Below are positions 13,301 through 21,290 of a DNA stretch of 64,000 nt, piece after piece; position 1 is the first letter of the stretch, and the number at the start of each line of letters is the position of its first letter. Both the position numbers and the translations under genes were made by a program. The notes beneath the pieces were generated by a model that did not search any database, had not been told where the DNA came from, and was given only the letters and a program-made list of their open reading frames with translations. The DNA comes from Cololabis saira (taxonomy: Eukaryota; Chordata; Actinopteri; Beloniformes; Belonidae). The DNA lies in NCBI RefSeq assembly GCF_033807715.1, contig NC_084591.1:50630615-50694614 (forward strand), written 5' to 3'.

Positions 13301-13601
13301 TTTGACTAAAAATTAACTAAAATTACTATCCAGACTGCAACAAGTTTAAAAACCATGGAAAAGAAAAACAGTTATCATTTAAAATGTAAAGTAACGCTAA
13401 TTTTATTCACAGATTTCAATGTACTATATCAAACCATGCGCATATGAAAACAAGTGGGCTTGAACGAACACACCAGACCCGATCAAGCAGCCAGGTAGGA
13501 CACGAGGACGGTGCAGGATCAGGAGAGTCACCTGAGAAGTTTCCATGGATGGCGTGGGTGATGCCGGTGGCCCTCTGCAGGGTCAGGTTGTACAGAAACA
13601 T
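1233..13601 (-). CDS. sf3b3: sf3b3, splicing factor 3b subunit 3 (5' half, 11 coding exons)
   Basis: SF3B3 (SAP130) is a WD40-like beta-propeller protein of the SF3b complex in the U2 snRNP; it acts in the nucleus in branch-site recognition and is related to DDB1 and CPSF1. Eleven minus-strand exons, each with AG/GT borders, join in phase: 13601-13532, 11547-11392, 6444-6274, 5953-5781, 5487-5346, 4675-4563, 3634-3497, 3385-3282, 3203-3038, 1893-1798 and 1305-1233. They add up to 1,402 nt, about 467 codons, against about 1,217 in the family, so the C-terminal part lies left of base 1. The protein starts [13 protein letters not shown] and includes [28 protein letters not shown] and [18 protein letters not shown], all very close to vertebrate SF3B3. 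The start is supported by family agreement and by a GAGCC context before ATG. No stop or frameshift is visible, so it looks functional. Introns range from 78 bp to 4.9 kb and are rich in repeats. Confidence 0.96.
1798..1893 (-). CDS. sf3b3: sf3b3 exon 11
   Basis: Acceptor CTCCTTAG, donor CTGGAG before GTACAC; exactly 32 codons. It encodes [19 protein letters not shown] and RVLRHGLE. The plus-strand ORF here is its shadow. Confidence 0.95.
1960..2350. repeat. Intronic module B copy 1 plus partial module A
   Basis: Starts with CACCAGGAACTAGACGGGAG, the same bases that span the exon 7 acceptor at 4666-4685. It then carries CTCATCTTGTGCCTTTGATG and AGAAGAGACATGACAAACTC shared with 4338-4500, 4740-4930 and 9630-9830. 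Bases 2232-2350 are a partial module A. Confidence 0.75.
2370..2995. repeat. MITE-like element with CCATGTAAAC ends
   Basis: About 620 bases of AT-rich sequence rich in AATTCCGAAT-type motifs, with TTTACATGG near the left edge and CCATGTAAAC copies near the right edge. The inverted sequence suggests a non-autonomous DNA element; the exact ends and target duplication were not resolved. It lies about 40 bases from exon 10. Confidence 0.45.
3038..3203 (-). CDS. sf3b3: sf3b3 exon 10
   Basis: Acceptor CCTCCAG, donor TGCCAG before GTAATG, after a 78-bp intron. It encodes [19 protein letters not shown] and [20 protein letters not shown]. The acidic DDDDEPE run is a family feature. Confidence 0.95.
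3282..3385 (-). CDS. sf3b3: sf3b3 exon 9
   Basis: Acceptor GTTTTAG, donor GGAAACCA before GTAAGT; ends two bases into a histidine codon completed by exon 10. It encodes [20 protein letters not shown] and [14 protein letters not shown]. Confidence 0.95.
3497..3634 (-). CDS. sf3b3: sf3b3 exon 8
   Basis: Acceptor TCCCCAG, donor GAAATG before GTGAGT; 46 whole codons. It encodes [19 protein letters not shown] and [19 protein letters not shown]. Confidence 0.96.
3840..4500. repeat. Intronic modules A and B, complete tandem copy
   Basis: Module A (3840-4205) is followed by a decoy of the exon 7 acceptor (CACCAGGAACTGGACGGGGA, 4215-4234) and then module B (4250-4500). All lie in intron 7, just 3' of exon 7 in gene order. 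Confidence 0.75.
4563..4675 (-). CDS. sf3b3: sf3b3 exon 7
   Basis: Acceptor CCTTCCTTCCCGTCTAG, donor CGCCGCAGG before GTGAGT; 113 nt. It encodes [18 protein letters not shown] and [15 protein letters not shown]. Its acceptor plus about nine exon bases recur in two other introns (see repeat modules and findings). Confidence 0.95.
4676..4975. repeat. Intronic module B next to the true exon 7 acceptor
   Basis: Module B directly precedes exon 7 in gene order. It continues through GGATGGTTTCATTATTCCAC and ends near GACTCAGGAGATATGAG, matching the 9541-9855 copy. This copy may be the source of the others. Confidence 0.7.
5346..5487 (-). CDS. sf3b3: sf3b3 exon 6
   Basis: Acceptor GATTCCAG, donor ATCACTG before GTAATT. 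It encodes [20 protein letters not shown] and [20 protein letters not shown]. It starts in phase 0 and ends in phase 1, as the neighbouring exons require. Confidence 0.95.
5781..5953 (-). CDS. sf3b3: sf3b3 exon 5
   Basis: Acceptor CCTCCAG, donor GACTACGAG before GTGAGC. It encodes [19 protein letters not shown] through [12 protein letters not shown] and ends in phase 0. No deviation from the family is seen. Confidence 0.96.
6100..6215. repeat. LINE/SINE 3' tail with CTG and GATG runs
   Basis: GGCTGCTGCTGCTGCTGCTG, then CCCCCGCGAGCCGGTTCAG and GAAGATGGATGGATGGATTT, look like the 3' end of a fish retroposon. It lies in the intron between exons 4 and 5. Confidence 0.5.
6274..6444 (-). CDS. sf3b3: sf3b3 exon 4
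   Basis: Acceptor TTTTACAG, donor ATCG before GTAAGA; phase 1 to phase 1. It encodes [19 protein letters not shown], followed by [19 protein letters not shown], one of the most conserved stretches of the family. Confidence 0.96.
6480..7168. other. Intronic sequence, nothing recognised
   Basis: Unique-looking sequence at the 5' edge of exon 4's large intron. Short ORFs on both strands show no known domain. Confidence 0.5.
7173..7513. mobile_element. TTAA-target MITE, intact copy
   Basis: 341 bp flanked by TTAA on both sides (7169-7172, 7514-7517) with terminal inverted repeats AGGAGCTTGAGGC and GCCTCAAGCTCCT. A TTAA target with AGG ends fits Kolobok or piggyBac-type elements. No transposase, so it is non-autonomous. 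A sister copy lies 38 bases on, and an inverted truncated copy at 15487-15594. Confidence 0.8.
8340..8500. mobile_element. Palindromic MITE, copy 1
   Basis: GATTTATGGTTCTGCGTTGC at the left and AACGCGGAACCATAAATCAG at the right are inverted repeats around a CpG-rich centre. Same family as 21709-21822, 24189-24255, 40376-40505 and 56170-56287. Confidence 0.75.
8600..8915. repeat. Repeat with GTATTGGTTCAATACGGAAC motif
   Basis: GTATTGGTTCAATACGGAAC near 8618 and ATTTTACGGGACGGGTGGCA near 8895 recur, joined more closely, at 39830-39885. This suggests a small dispersed element of which 39830-39885 is an internally deleted copy. Confidence 0.5.
8920..9187 (-). mobile_element. BED-finger hAT, terminal fragment
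   Basis: GACAACGTCGGCGAATCGG next to TGCAGCCCTAA at 9187 is the terminus also found at 62762 and 51944. The internal part (AGGCTAAAATGCTCCCGAAC, CCTCACTCCATTGGG) matches 62519-62660. The coding part is lost. Confidence 0.7.
9541..9860. repeat. Intronic module B, distal copy
   Basis: Carries AATCGCAACAGCTGTAAAAT, CTCATCTTGTGCCTTTGATG and the GGATGTCTTTTTCAATCCTG segment of module B, in the intron between exons 3 and 4. The exon 7 acceptor part is absent here. Confidence 0.7.
10139..11170 (+). mobile_element. PIF-Harbinger element with CTG target duplication
   Basis: 1,032 bp with ends GGGCCTGTACTACGAAGCA and its inverse, flanked by CTG on both sides (10136-10138, 11171-11173). A 3-bp target of CWG type fits PIF-Harbinger. 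Inside, 10354-10422 encodes a short N-terminus of the HARBI1-like transposase. The rest of the transposase is missing. Confidence 0.82.
10354..10422 (+). pseudogene. HARBI1-like transposase, N-terminal stub
   Basis: Reads [19 protein letters not shown], then SLR and a TGA stop; 22 residues against roughly 350-400 in the family. The MACPF opening is the same as at 38953. No nuclease domain follows. Confidence 0.6.
11174..12165. other. Intron 3 edge and intron 2 sequence around exon 3; repeat-like
   Basis: Apart from exon 3 (11392-11547), the part from 11580 starts ACACTTTATTAGGTACACTT, a motif common at the ends of fish interspersed repeats, and continues without coding sense to about 12030. 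The class was not determined. Confidence 0.4.
11392..11547 (-). CDS. sf3b3: sf3b3 exon 3
   Basis: Follows TTTGTCACAG and ends AAAG before GTACGT; phase 1 at both ends. It encodes [18 protein letters not shown] and then the [11 protein letters not shown] and [11 protein letters not shown] segments of the first propeller. It matches family sequence without gaps. Confidence 0.95.
12166..12322 (+). repeat. LINE 3' end with GATTCT tail
   Basis: TTCCTTGTTGGACAATGTTC, then CTGGCCAATAAAGCTGATTC and a short GATTCT tandem, as in the 3' ends of fish CR1/L2-type LINEs and related SINEs. No coding part is left. Confidence 0.55.
12340..13230 (+). mobile_element. hAT remnants with BED-type finger
   Basis: TAGGGGTGTAACGGGAC at 12347 resembles one hAT terminus and GACAGCCCTATTA at 13219 resembles another, so two elements may be merged. 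Near 12650-12780 the plus strand reads [11 protein letters not shown], then a stop, then [13 protein letters not shown], a BED zinc finger of ZBED1-like hATs broken by the stop. Confidence 0.6.
13231..13531. other. Intron 2, no feature seen
   Basis: AT-rich sequence up to exon 2; nothing beyond short chance ORFs. Confidence 0.5.
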
Positions 13602-13630
13602 GGCTCCTCTTCAGTGGCGTCGACACAATG
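13532..13630 (-). CDS. sf3b3: sf3b3 exon 2 (start codon exon)
   Basis: ATG at 13601-13599 opens [13 protein letters not shown] and the exon ends GGAAACTTCTCAG before GTGACT, leaving phase 1 after 23 codons. The upstream border at 13630 is a guess based on CCGCCCCACACCAG as acceptor; bases 13602-13630 would then be 5' UTR. Confidence 0.85.
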
Positions 13631-13814
13631 CTGGTGTGGGGCGGCTATGAGAGCGCTGGGCCCGGCTCGCAGCTATAAACCAAGGTGACCAAACCAGTAT
13701 CGCATGGGCTGAGGGAAGAAACACAGTTACGTGGGGAGATCTCACCAACGACGTGTGAAGGAGTTGGATCATACATACAGGATTTGTGCATCTATAAAAT
13801 CAGTAAGATAAAAC

Positions 13815-14525
13815 CAGGGCTCCTACACCTTTTTCAAGGTCAAATTCAAGCACTTTCAAGGGTCATTTTCAAAATCTTCAAGCACCTTATCGCTGGGGTC
13901 AAATATCTACAGGAATATGTATACTCATAATTATTTTTTCGCTTTTTAATCACAATTATGTACATTGTATCGTGCTGTAAACATCTAGTTACGTTTCATC
14001 TTACTGATTTTATTTCTCCTTGTAATAATTAAACTATACAGTCTGATCCCAATTTTGTGAAAGTTATAATTTCAAGCACTTACAGGACTGTCTCAGAAAA
14101 TTAGAATATTGTGATAAAGTTCTTTATTTTCTGTAATGCAATAAAAAAAAAAGTCAGATTATGGATTCATTACAAATCAACAGAAATATTGCAAGCCTTT
14201 TATTATTTTAATATTGCTGATTATGGCTTACATTTTAAGATTAAGATTCCCAGAATATTCTAATTTTTTTAAATAGGATATTTGAGGTTTCTTAAACTGT
14301 AAGCCATGATCCGCAATATTAAAATAATAAAAGGCTTGCAATATTTCAGTTGATTTGTAATGAATCCAGAATGTATGACATTTGTAATTGCATTACAGAA
14401 AGTCACAATATTCTAATTTTCTGAGACAGTCCTGTAAACTAAAATTCAAGCAGTTTTCAGGCCTTGAAAACACAATATTGAAATTCAAGCACTTTCAAGG
14501 ATTTCAAGCACCCGTAGGAACCCTG
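13815..14525. mobile_element. TIR element rich in TTCAAGCAC, carrying a mariner foldback
   Basis: CAGGGCTCCTACACC at the left matches CAGGGTTCCTACGGG read inward from the right, and both ends carry TTCAAGCACTTTCAAGG. No target duplication was found. A 352-bp foldback is inserted at 14083-14434. Confidence 0.6.
14083..14434. mobile_element. Tc1/mariner-type foldback MITE with TA duplication
   Basis: The ends CAGGACTGTCTCAGAAAATT and its exact inverse are flanked by TA (14081-14082, 14435-14436). The arms continue to pair through GGCTTGCAATATTTC-type sequence, so the element is close to one long hairpin. No coding capacity. Confidence 0.85.
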
Positions 14526-14529
14526 AGTG

Positions 14530-14539
14530 TTGTACATAT

Positions 14540-14581
<42 letters not shown>

Positions 14582-14690
14582 GTATTCTGTTTTTACTTTT
14601 TTCTACTCGTTTTTTATCGTGCATGTTCGAAATAAAATCTTCAAATCGAATGAATGAATGAATGAATGAATGAATGAAAGCATTTTAAGA
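14530..14690. repeat. CA/TA and GAAT microsatellites
   Basis: A CA run then a TA run at 14540-14580, and GAAT repeats at 14648-14687. Confidence 0.9.
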
Positions 14691-15119
14691 TGATGAGTTG
14701 TTATTAGTCTCACGTATGAGACATTATAATCCTCGAAAAGAAGGAATAAGCAGTGAGTTAATCTGAAAATAAACTCTTTAACATAAACTTTACCGCCTGA
14801 CACTGATGTTTACATTAGCACTGGCTAGCTCCCGGTAAATAACGTTTACTTAGGTTAACAAAATCATTTCAGTCTCCGAAATCTGCTTTCTAATTTGGCT
14901 GTATGTTCGCGAACAGCTCCACGTCGTCTTTTTTAACATTATCTTGGCCTATTCTTGTCATTTTAACCTTCACCCTGGTGATTATTTCCATACAAAGCAG
15001 CACTTGTGTCTGGTGCGGTAACATCTCATCTTTATAACCTAAACATCGTCCACATCACCAGCATACCGTCAGAGTTTAGGAGCAGAGAATACGGAGGTTT
15101 GGAGAAGGAACATATTTAC
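14691..15119. other. Candidate sf3b3 intron 1, nothing recognised
   Basis: No repeat or coding signal. If the exon 1 call is right this is intron. Confidence 0.4.
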
Positions 15120-15235
15120 CTGCGTTTTAACGGGATGTGGATGATTTTGATGGATACAGTTTGATAGAAATGAGTTTCCTGGTCGACCCGGGAAACCGAC
15201 GTCGGTCGCGCGTTAGGGGGGGGGGGGGGGGGGTC
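15120..15235 (-). promoter_or_regulatory. sf3b3: Candidate sf3b3 non-coding exon 1 and promoter edge
   Basis: On the minus strand, a CpG-rich stretch (GTCGACC, CGACGTCGGTCGCGCG) leads into about 95 bases ending AACGCAG before GTAAAT, a strong donor at 15120. An 18-base G run (15216-15233) flanks it upstream. Vertebrate SF3B3 has a non-coding first exon, and this site is 1.5 kb upstream of the start-codon exon. No transcript evidence is available, so the call is inference. Confidence 0.4.
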
Positions 15236-15411
15236 CTTCCACCAGCAGCTGTCGCTGGCAGAGGTGGCCGGAACACTGCCTGAAAGAAACTACAGCTGTT
15301 ATAGAGCTGTATGGCCACTAGATGGCAACAGAGATGACGAAACTAACAGCTTTAACGACAGGCTTAAAAACACAAGTATGAACTGTGCAGGCTGTGATTT
15401 TGACTTGAAGG

Positions 15412-15485
<74 letters not shown>
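15412..15485. repeat. TA microsatellite
   Basis: About 37 uninterrupted TA units. It abuts a truncated TTAA MITE. Confidence 0.95.
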
Positions 15486-15486
<1 letters not shown>

Positions 15487-15487
<1 letters not shown>

Positions 15488-15594
15488 TTCTTTTGGGTTT
15501 GGAACGCTTCATCTGACATTATTACTAGAAAACTTAAAATGTATACGGATTTTTTTCATAAATCTTGCCACAATCCGGCCTCAAGCTCCTTTAA
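15487..15594 (-). mobile_element. Truncated inverted copy of the 7173 TTAA MITE
   Basis: CATTCTTTTGGGTTTGGAAC through CCGGCCTCAAGCTCC then TTTAA is the reverse of 7173-7280. The other half is missing at the TA run. Confidence 0.8.
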
Positions 15595-15791
15595 CATGTA
15601 AAACATGTCCCGGAAGTCAAGGTTATGGTAATCCTACTCCATACAGGACCATACTTTGGAAGAGTTGTGTTCAGACCTTTGCTGCTAATAAAGCGCTGCT
15701 GCAGAGGTGCAGAGGGAGGTGTGGCAGTGTTTGCTCACTGTGTTTAAGAAGGAATGACACCCCTTCGCTCACCAGGATGCCTACAAACCAG
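15595..15791. other. Unassigned sequence
   Basis: An open plus-strand frame of about 40 codons with no recognised domain; not supported as an exon. Confidence 0.35.
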
Positions 15792-16527
15792 GGGCCGGAT
15801 TCACAAAACATTCTTAAGAAAAAAAATCTTCTTAAGTGTCTTTTTTTTTTTTAAGTTCAGTCTTAAGAAGAAAAAAGAGAAGAAGTCATATTCTCCAAAA
15901 AAGTTCTAAGTATTTTCTCAACTTTCTTCTTAAGTTTCTTCTTAAGAAAAAACTTAAGAAAAAAATGGTATTCTTGAAATAAAAGTTCTCAAATTTGTTC
16001 TTGACTTTTTTCTTAACTTTAAAACAACCTTGACCTGTCTTAAAATTTCTTCTGTGAAAAGGTAATAATAATAATAATAATAGTAATAATAATAAGCCTT
16101 TAATATCACCTTTTTCAACACATTTTAGACAAGTTTAGAATAGTAGGTCATAGTTTGAGGATATACTTTGTAATTAATTACACAAAGAGCCTGTTAACTG
16201 TTTGTTAGCATGTTAGTTAGCGTGGTAGTTAATAACCTTGAAAAGTTCCTGCATCTCTTTTTCTCCTTCTCCATGTTTAGTGAGTGACTGACGGTTAAGA
16301 CCCAAACTACCTGTATAAATGTTGTTTGTTGGCGCGTGCAATTACATATTTTAAGAAGTTCTTAAGTAGGAAAAATAAGAAATTCGTAAGAAATGACAGT
16401 TCTTAAGACGGTTCTTAAGAGAATATTGAGGAATTTCACTTAAGAAACTTTCTTAAGAACTTCTTAATTTTAGATCTTAAGATATTTCTTAAGGTCGTCC
16501 TTAAGAACATATTGGTGAATCCGGCCC
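15792..16527. mobile_element. Harbinger-type MITE with internal CTTAAGAA arrays
   Basis: 736 bp with ends GGGCCGGATTCACAAAACAT and ATATTGGTGAATCCGGCCC, flanked by CAG on both sides (15789-15791, 16528-16530). Both halves are packed with CTTAAGAA/TTCTTAAG, so the strand can fold in many registers. It also holds a TAA microsatellite (16062-16095). The CAG target fits PIF-Harbinger. Confidence 0.75.
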
Positions 16528-16539
16528 CAGATCTGCTCA

Positions 16540-18222
16540 GCTTTCATGTTGTGGTCCATTGAGCAGCGTCGGCGGAGCGTGGACCTTTACACATAGTTGG
16601 GTATTTAAAAAAAACAATATTTCCCCCTCTACGTTTAGAAAAACACCATCATTTACACGAACCTGCATAAATACGCTGTTAAGGTGCTATGAGCAGCCAA
16701 GCCTGCAGGGGGCAGTGTAACGAGAAGATAAAGTCATGCTAGCCAATCGGAATCCTGGAAAAAAACATCAACAAATGACACGAGTAACTTCCAGTTACTT
16801 CCAAGATGAACGAGACTCTTTCGTTTGGAGTGACTTTTAAAGGTGACCTATTATGGCATTTAATGTATATTTTAAACAGGCCTTGAATGTCTTAAAAACA
16901 ATCTAAGGCTTGTTTTTTCTACATAAATCATAAATCCAGCCTGTGGGCCCTGTCACTAGTTTTACCGCTTCTAACCTCTTTTTCTGCGCCTCATTTTTAG
17001 GGAAGGGGGGGGGGTATGATAATGAGGCTCTGTGCTGATTGGCTCCCTGAATGACGTGTAGCAGGGGAGGAGCATAAACCTCGCTCCGCCAGAGCAGCCC
17101 GAGCCTGTAAATAAATCCTAACACTGAATTTTCACAAATGGCAACTTTATTGTTAAAAAAATAAAATATGAGTTGTATATAAATAACATTTATGCACTAT
17201 TTAAGCCGGATCTACCCGGCGGATGCTGAACGCTGGCCCCGGAGCCACGCCGGGCGCCCGGGAGCAGCGCTGCTAGAGCAGCGCGCATCACCGCGGCTTT
17301 AACGGGGGAATCTGACCGGTTCCGACCGGCCGGGACCGCAGGAACCGGCCTGGACTGGTAGCAGGGACTCCCGGGGACCGACCAGCGGAATTTCAGCCGG
17401 ATCTACCCGGCGGATGCTGCGCGACGGGCGCCGCAACGCCACGGCGGGCGCACAGATCCGCTCCGCGGCGCATCCGCGGCGCATCACCCGTTATCGGGGA
17501 TCAAACCGACAGATTTGCCTGAAAATCTCGGAGGGTGAAGCTGGTCCGACCTGGGACAGACCCCCGAGGACCCAGCTCCCAAACCACCCGGGAACCTGGA
17601 TGATTTAACCCGGATCCGCTCCGCCGTGGCGCCACGTCCGACTGGCTGAAGGATGGAGCGCTCCAGCCGGGGTAGAGAGCTGGTTGTGGGCGTGGTTTCA
17701 GCAGCGGAGGCTGAACCTCTGGAAATCACGACGGGAGCAGATTCTAATCGGCTCAAAAAAAACCACGTGACACTGGAGGACTCTGTCCGGCGGGGGTCAG
17801 AGACCTTGCAGAAATTCATGGTATTTTGTCTCCCCTGTGCTGGCAGGGTGAGGGGAGACCACTTTATATATGTTAAAACAAGAAAAAACGTGTTTTTCAT
17901 AATAGGTCCCCTTTAAGTGTGACGTTAGAATATAAAACAAGTAAAATACAAAAAAATATTGACGGTGGCCAAACAAATTGTAAACCCAGGTCACACTCAT
18001 GACGCTGTTGACGTTTCTGTCGCATAATGTGACGTTCTGAAGCCTAAATGTCAGTTTCCGTCTGTCTACAAGCAAACGTGAAGACAGAGTTTTTGCAAAT
18101 ATCCACTTTGGCCGGAGTTTTCAGAAATGATCTGTTTTTGTGACATAGAGCTTCGTTTTCGTGTAAACGAACAGTCAAAACGCAGGAAAACACCACCATT
18201 TTTGCTGCGTGGAAACGGGGCC
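16540..18222. mobile_element. Decayed element ending GGAAACGGGGCCT, host of a TTAA element
   Basis: GCTGCGTGGAAACGGGGCC at 18204-18222 looks like a DNA-transposon terminus. Flanks on both sides of the 16841-17912 insertion (TTACACGAACCTGC before it; CGTGTAAACGAACAG after it) look like halves of one element. The left end was not found. Confidence 0.4.
16841..17912. mobile_element. TTAA-target transposon, non-autonomous (1,072 bp)
   Basis: Ends AGGTGACCTATTATG and CATAATAGGTCCCCT, flanked by TTAA (16837-16840 and 17913-17916). The middle is CpG-rich (17200-17640) without transposase. A second copy begins at 52297. The TTAA target with AGG termini suggests a Kolobok- or piggyBac-type element. 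Confidence 0.8.
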
Positions 18223-19080
18223 TGAGAATCCATCCAATCTGATGGACAGGTTTGTCAACACCTCTCCGCATGGATTTGGTGTTAACACTTTTTCTTTCAT
18301 TGAGACTCACCTTAAATTAATTTCAATGTATCTTCTTTCTTCTCTTTTTCAAAATAGCAAAGTAGAAACCAGTTTCTGGGATGTTTTTGTTAACTTAATG
18401 ACATGGAAAAAGGAGTAATAACAATCTACATTACTATTCAGATGCTTTCCTCAGCGTTTGCTTGCTCCTCATTTCAGATCTTGAAATGATCCTTCCAGCT
18501 TGTATAAACGTTCATTTGGTGGTTTCTTGAATTTATATGGGCAGAAACATTCGAGCGTAACCAGTTTTAATTGGGAGCATCAGTGCACAGCCATTTCCGG
18601 GCCTTTGTAAAGATGCTCCATTTGGCTCAGTTCTGACTCCAACGTGGAATTTATGGGATTTCTCTCAGGCCTGCCCTGTTTTCTTGGTGTTATTGGGTTC
18701 TTTATATCGTTGAGGGGTGAATCTCCTTCCCTGTGCTACAACCTGTCCTGAATACCATGTCATAAAGGGTGATGCATTGGTTGTAGACCATTCATAAATT
18801 ACTTAATTACAACAAAACATTAAGGCAACACAACAAATATCAAACCGCCACACCACCCTGAGATCCTGGCGTACTGTCGAATTTTTAATAAATCTTAAGT
18901 ATCAATTTTTTTCCTTAATCCTGAATTGTCTCTCAGGCCTCTTACAGAAAATAAGCCCAGACGGAATGATGATGCCAACTACGGAAGAGTATTAGGGCCA
19001 TGCAGGAGAAAAAATATTTTAGAGTGCAAGATTTTTTTTATTGTGCACTTTGAGAAAAAAGTAAAAATGAAATGAAATGA
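18223..19080. other. Unannotated AT-rich sequence
   Basis: No coding or repeat signature that I can name. Confidence 0.4.
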
Positions 19081-19086
19081 GGAACT

Positions 19087-19545
19087 CCTCACCCTATCTC
19101 TAAGGCAGCGTCCAGCCACCCTGCGGAGGAAACTCATCTCTAAGGGAGCGTCCAGCCACCCTGCGGAGGAAACTCATCTCTAAGGGAGCGTCCAGCCACC
19201 CTGCGGAGGAAACTCATCTCTAAGGGAGCGTCCAGCCACCGTGCGGAGGAAACTCATCTCGGCCGCTTGTATCCGCGATCTTGTCCTTTCGGTCACTACC
19301 CAAAGTTCATGACCATAGGTGAGGGTAGGGCCGTAGATTGACCGGTAAATCGAGAGCTTCGCTTTTCGACTCAGCTCCTTCTTCACCACAACGGTCCGGT
19401 CCACCGGTAAACCAAGGCCATGGTTCTCCACCGGGAAAGGGTGGTGTTCCTTCTCCGGGTGGGTGGAGAAGTCCTGCCTCAGGTGGAGGAGTTCAAGTAT
19501 CTCGGGGTCTTGTTCACGAGTGAGGGAACGATGGAGCATATCAGA
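19087..19545 (-). mobile_element. LINE reverse transcriptase C-terminal fragment, with 40-bp tandem repeat
   Basis: The minus strand encodes VVVKKELSRKAKLSIYRSIY and TYGHELWVVTERTRSRIQAA, then [16 protein letters not shown], the region after the RT palm in a fish non-LTR element of uncertain clade. A 40-bp unit (AACTCATCTCTAAGGGAGCG and following) is repeated about four times at 19098-19260, which destroys the frame. Confidence 0.75.
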
Positions 19546-19806
19546 AGTTTCTCCTGATAATTAGTAGAAACTTAGATGGAGGTTTTCACCACCGTCTACC
19601 TGGCCACCTGATTTCTGGGCTAGTAGCCTTTACTGAGAGTGGAGAACGACAGGAAAGAGAACAGAGAGAAAGAGAGATAACATGCAACACAGGGGCTGGT
19701 CCTCCACCCGGCCCGCCAGCGCTGAGGACCTGGACCCCGTGCCCCCGTCCCTGGACCCCGTCCCTGGACCCCGTCCCCCCATCCCGACTCGTTCCTGGAC
19801 CCCGTC
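19546..19806. repeat. CCGTCCCTGGACC repeat and flank
   Basis: CTGGACCCCGTGCCCCCGTC-type repeats at 19727-19804. Similar runs occur at 20861-20898, 21135-21282 and 44598-44632. Confidence 0.6.
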
Positions 19807-19921
19807 ACCCATCCATCCATCCGTCCATCCATCCATCCATCCATCCATCCATCCATCCATCCATCCATCCATCCATCCATCCATCCATCCATCCATCCAT
19901 CCATCCATCCATCCATCCATC
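19807..19921. repeat. ATCC microsatellite (LINE tail)
   Basis: About 28 CATC/ATCC units directly after the LINE's final codons and GGATAAGCGG-type 3' sequence (minus strand). This fits a tail grown by retrotransposition. Confidence 0.9.
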
Positions 19922-20860
19922 GTCCGCCGCTTATCCGTTCCCGGGTCGAGGGGGGCAGCAGCCTCAGCAGAGATGCCCAGACTTCCTTCACCCCAGACAC
20001 TTCCTCCAGCTCTTCCTCCATCTCTTCCTCCAGCTCTTCCTCCATCTCTTCCGAGGGGAGTCCGAGTCGTTCCCAGGCCAGCCGAGAGACATAGTCTCTC
20101 CAGCCTGTCCTGGGTCTTCCCCGGGGTCTCCTCCCGGTGGCACATGCCTGGAACACCTCCCTAGGGAGGCGTCCAGGAGGCATCCGGTACAGATGCCCAA
20201 GCCACCTCAGCTGACTCCTCTCAATGTGAAGGAGCAGCGGCTTGACTCCGAGCTCCTCCCGGGTGACCGAACTCCTCACCCTATCTCTAAGGGAGCGTCC
20301 AGCCACCCTGCGGAGGAAACTCATCTCTAAGGGAGCGTCCAGCCACCCTGCGGAAGAAACTCATCTCTAAGGGAGCGTCCAGCCACCCTGCGGAGGAAAC
20401 TCATCTCGGCCGCTTGTATACGCGATCTTGTCCTTTCGGTCACTACCCAAAGTTCATGACCATAGGTGAGGGTAGGTGCGTAGATTGACCGGTAAATCGA
20501 GAGCTTCGCCTTTCGACTCAGCTCCTTCTTCACCACGACGGTCCGGTACATCGACCGCATAACTGCAGACGCTGCACCGATCCGTCTGTCAATCTCCCGC
20601 TCCATCGTTCCCTCACTCGTGAACAAGACCCCGAGATAGTACCTTGGCGTAGACTTTCCCGGGGAGGCTGATAAGTGTGATCCCCCTATAGTTGGAACAC
20701 ACTCTTCGGCCCCCCTTTTTAAAGAGAGGGACCACAACCCCGGTTTGCCACTTCAGCGGTACTGTCCCCTTCCTCCATGCGATGTCGCAGAGGCGTGTCA
20801 ACCAAGACAGCCCTACAACATCCAGAGACTTGAGGTACTCAGGGCGAATCTCACCCACCC
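19922..20860 (-). mobile_element. LINE fragment, RT thumb and C-terminus, internally deleted
   Basis: From right to left: LKSLDVVGLSWLTRLCDIAW and GVVVPLFKKGGRRVCSNYRG (RT fingers), a jump that lacks the YADD palm, [35 protein letters not shown] (40-bp unit present three times at 20285-20407), [40 protein letters not shown], and the 3' tail. A run of [14 protein letters not shown] shows a further small tandem expansion. Same family as 19087-19545 and 39113-39283. Confidence 0.8.
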
Positions 20861-21290
20861 CGTCCCCCCGTCCCTGGACCCCGTGCCCCCGTCCCTGGAC
20901 GCGCTACGTCCGGTCAGAGAATCCTCACCCTGTCTGGTGAAAAGAAGCTGTCCGTCACTCCTCAGGATAAGAAGGAGACCTGAGCTCAGTGTAGGGCCCT
21001 CCCTGGGTTGGCAGAGGGGAGCAATGCCCAGGACTGTTACTTAGGCATGAGGCACTGGGTGATGAAATGGGTAAAAAATCGGGGATAAAAAAATATTAAA
21101 AAAAAAAAAAAAAAAAGAAAGTATTGTCTGATGAACCCGTCCCCCCCTCCCGGGATCCCCGTCCCTGGATCCCCGTCCCTGGATCCCCGTCCCTGGACCC
21201 TGGACCCTGTACCCTGGACCCCCCGCTCCCGCCCCCCCCCCTCCCGGTCCCCCCGTGCCTGGACCCTGGACCCCCCCCCCCCCCCCCGGG
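20861..21290. repeat. C-rich and poly(A)-rich low-complexity stretch
   Basis: CCGTCCCTGGACC-type repeats (20861-20898, 21135-21282) and an A run at 21097-21116. The long overlapping ORFs here reflect composition, not coding. Confidence 0.6.

Noticed and set aside
15595..15790. Possible exon of the cog4 gene, which is beside SF3B3 in mammals
   Set aside because: The translation on either strand shows no COG4 similarity that I can recognise.
15264..15854. 196-codon ORF with IY repeats
   Set aside because: It reads through a TA microsatellite and a truncated MITE.
19620..20324. 234-codon ORF with MDGW repeats as a host gene
   Set aside because: It is the C-terminus of a LINE running into its ATCC tail.
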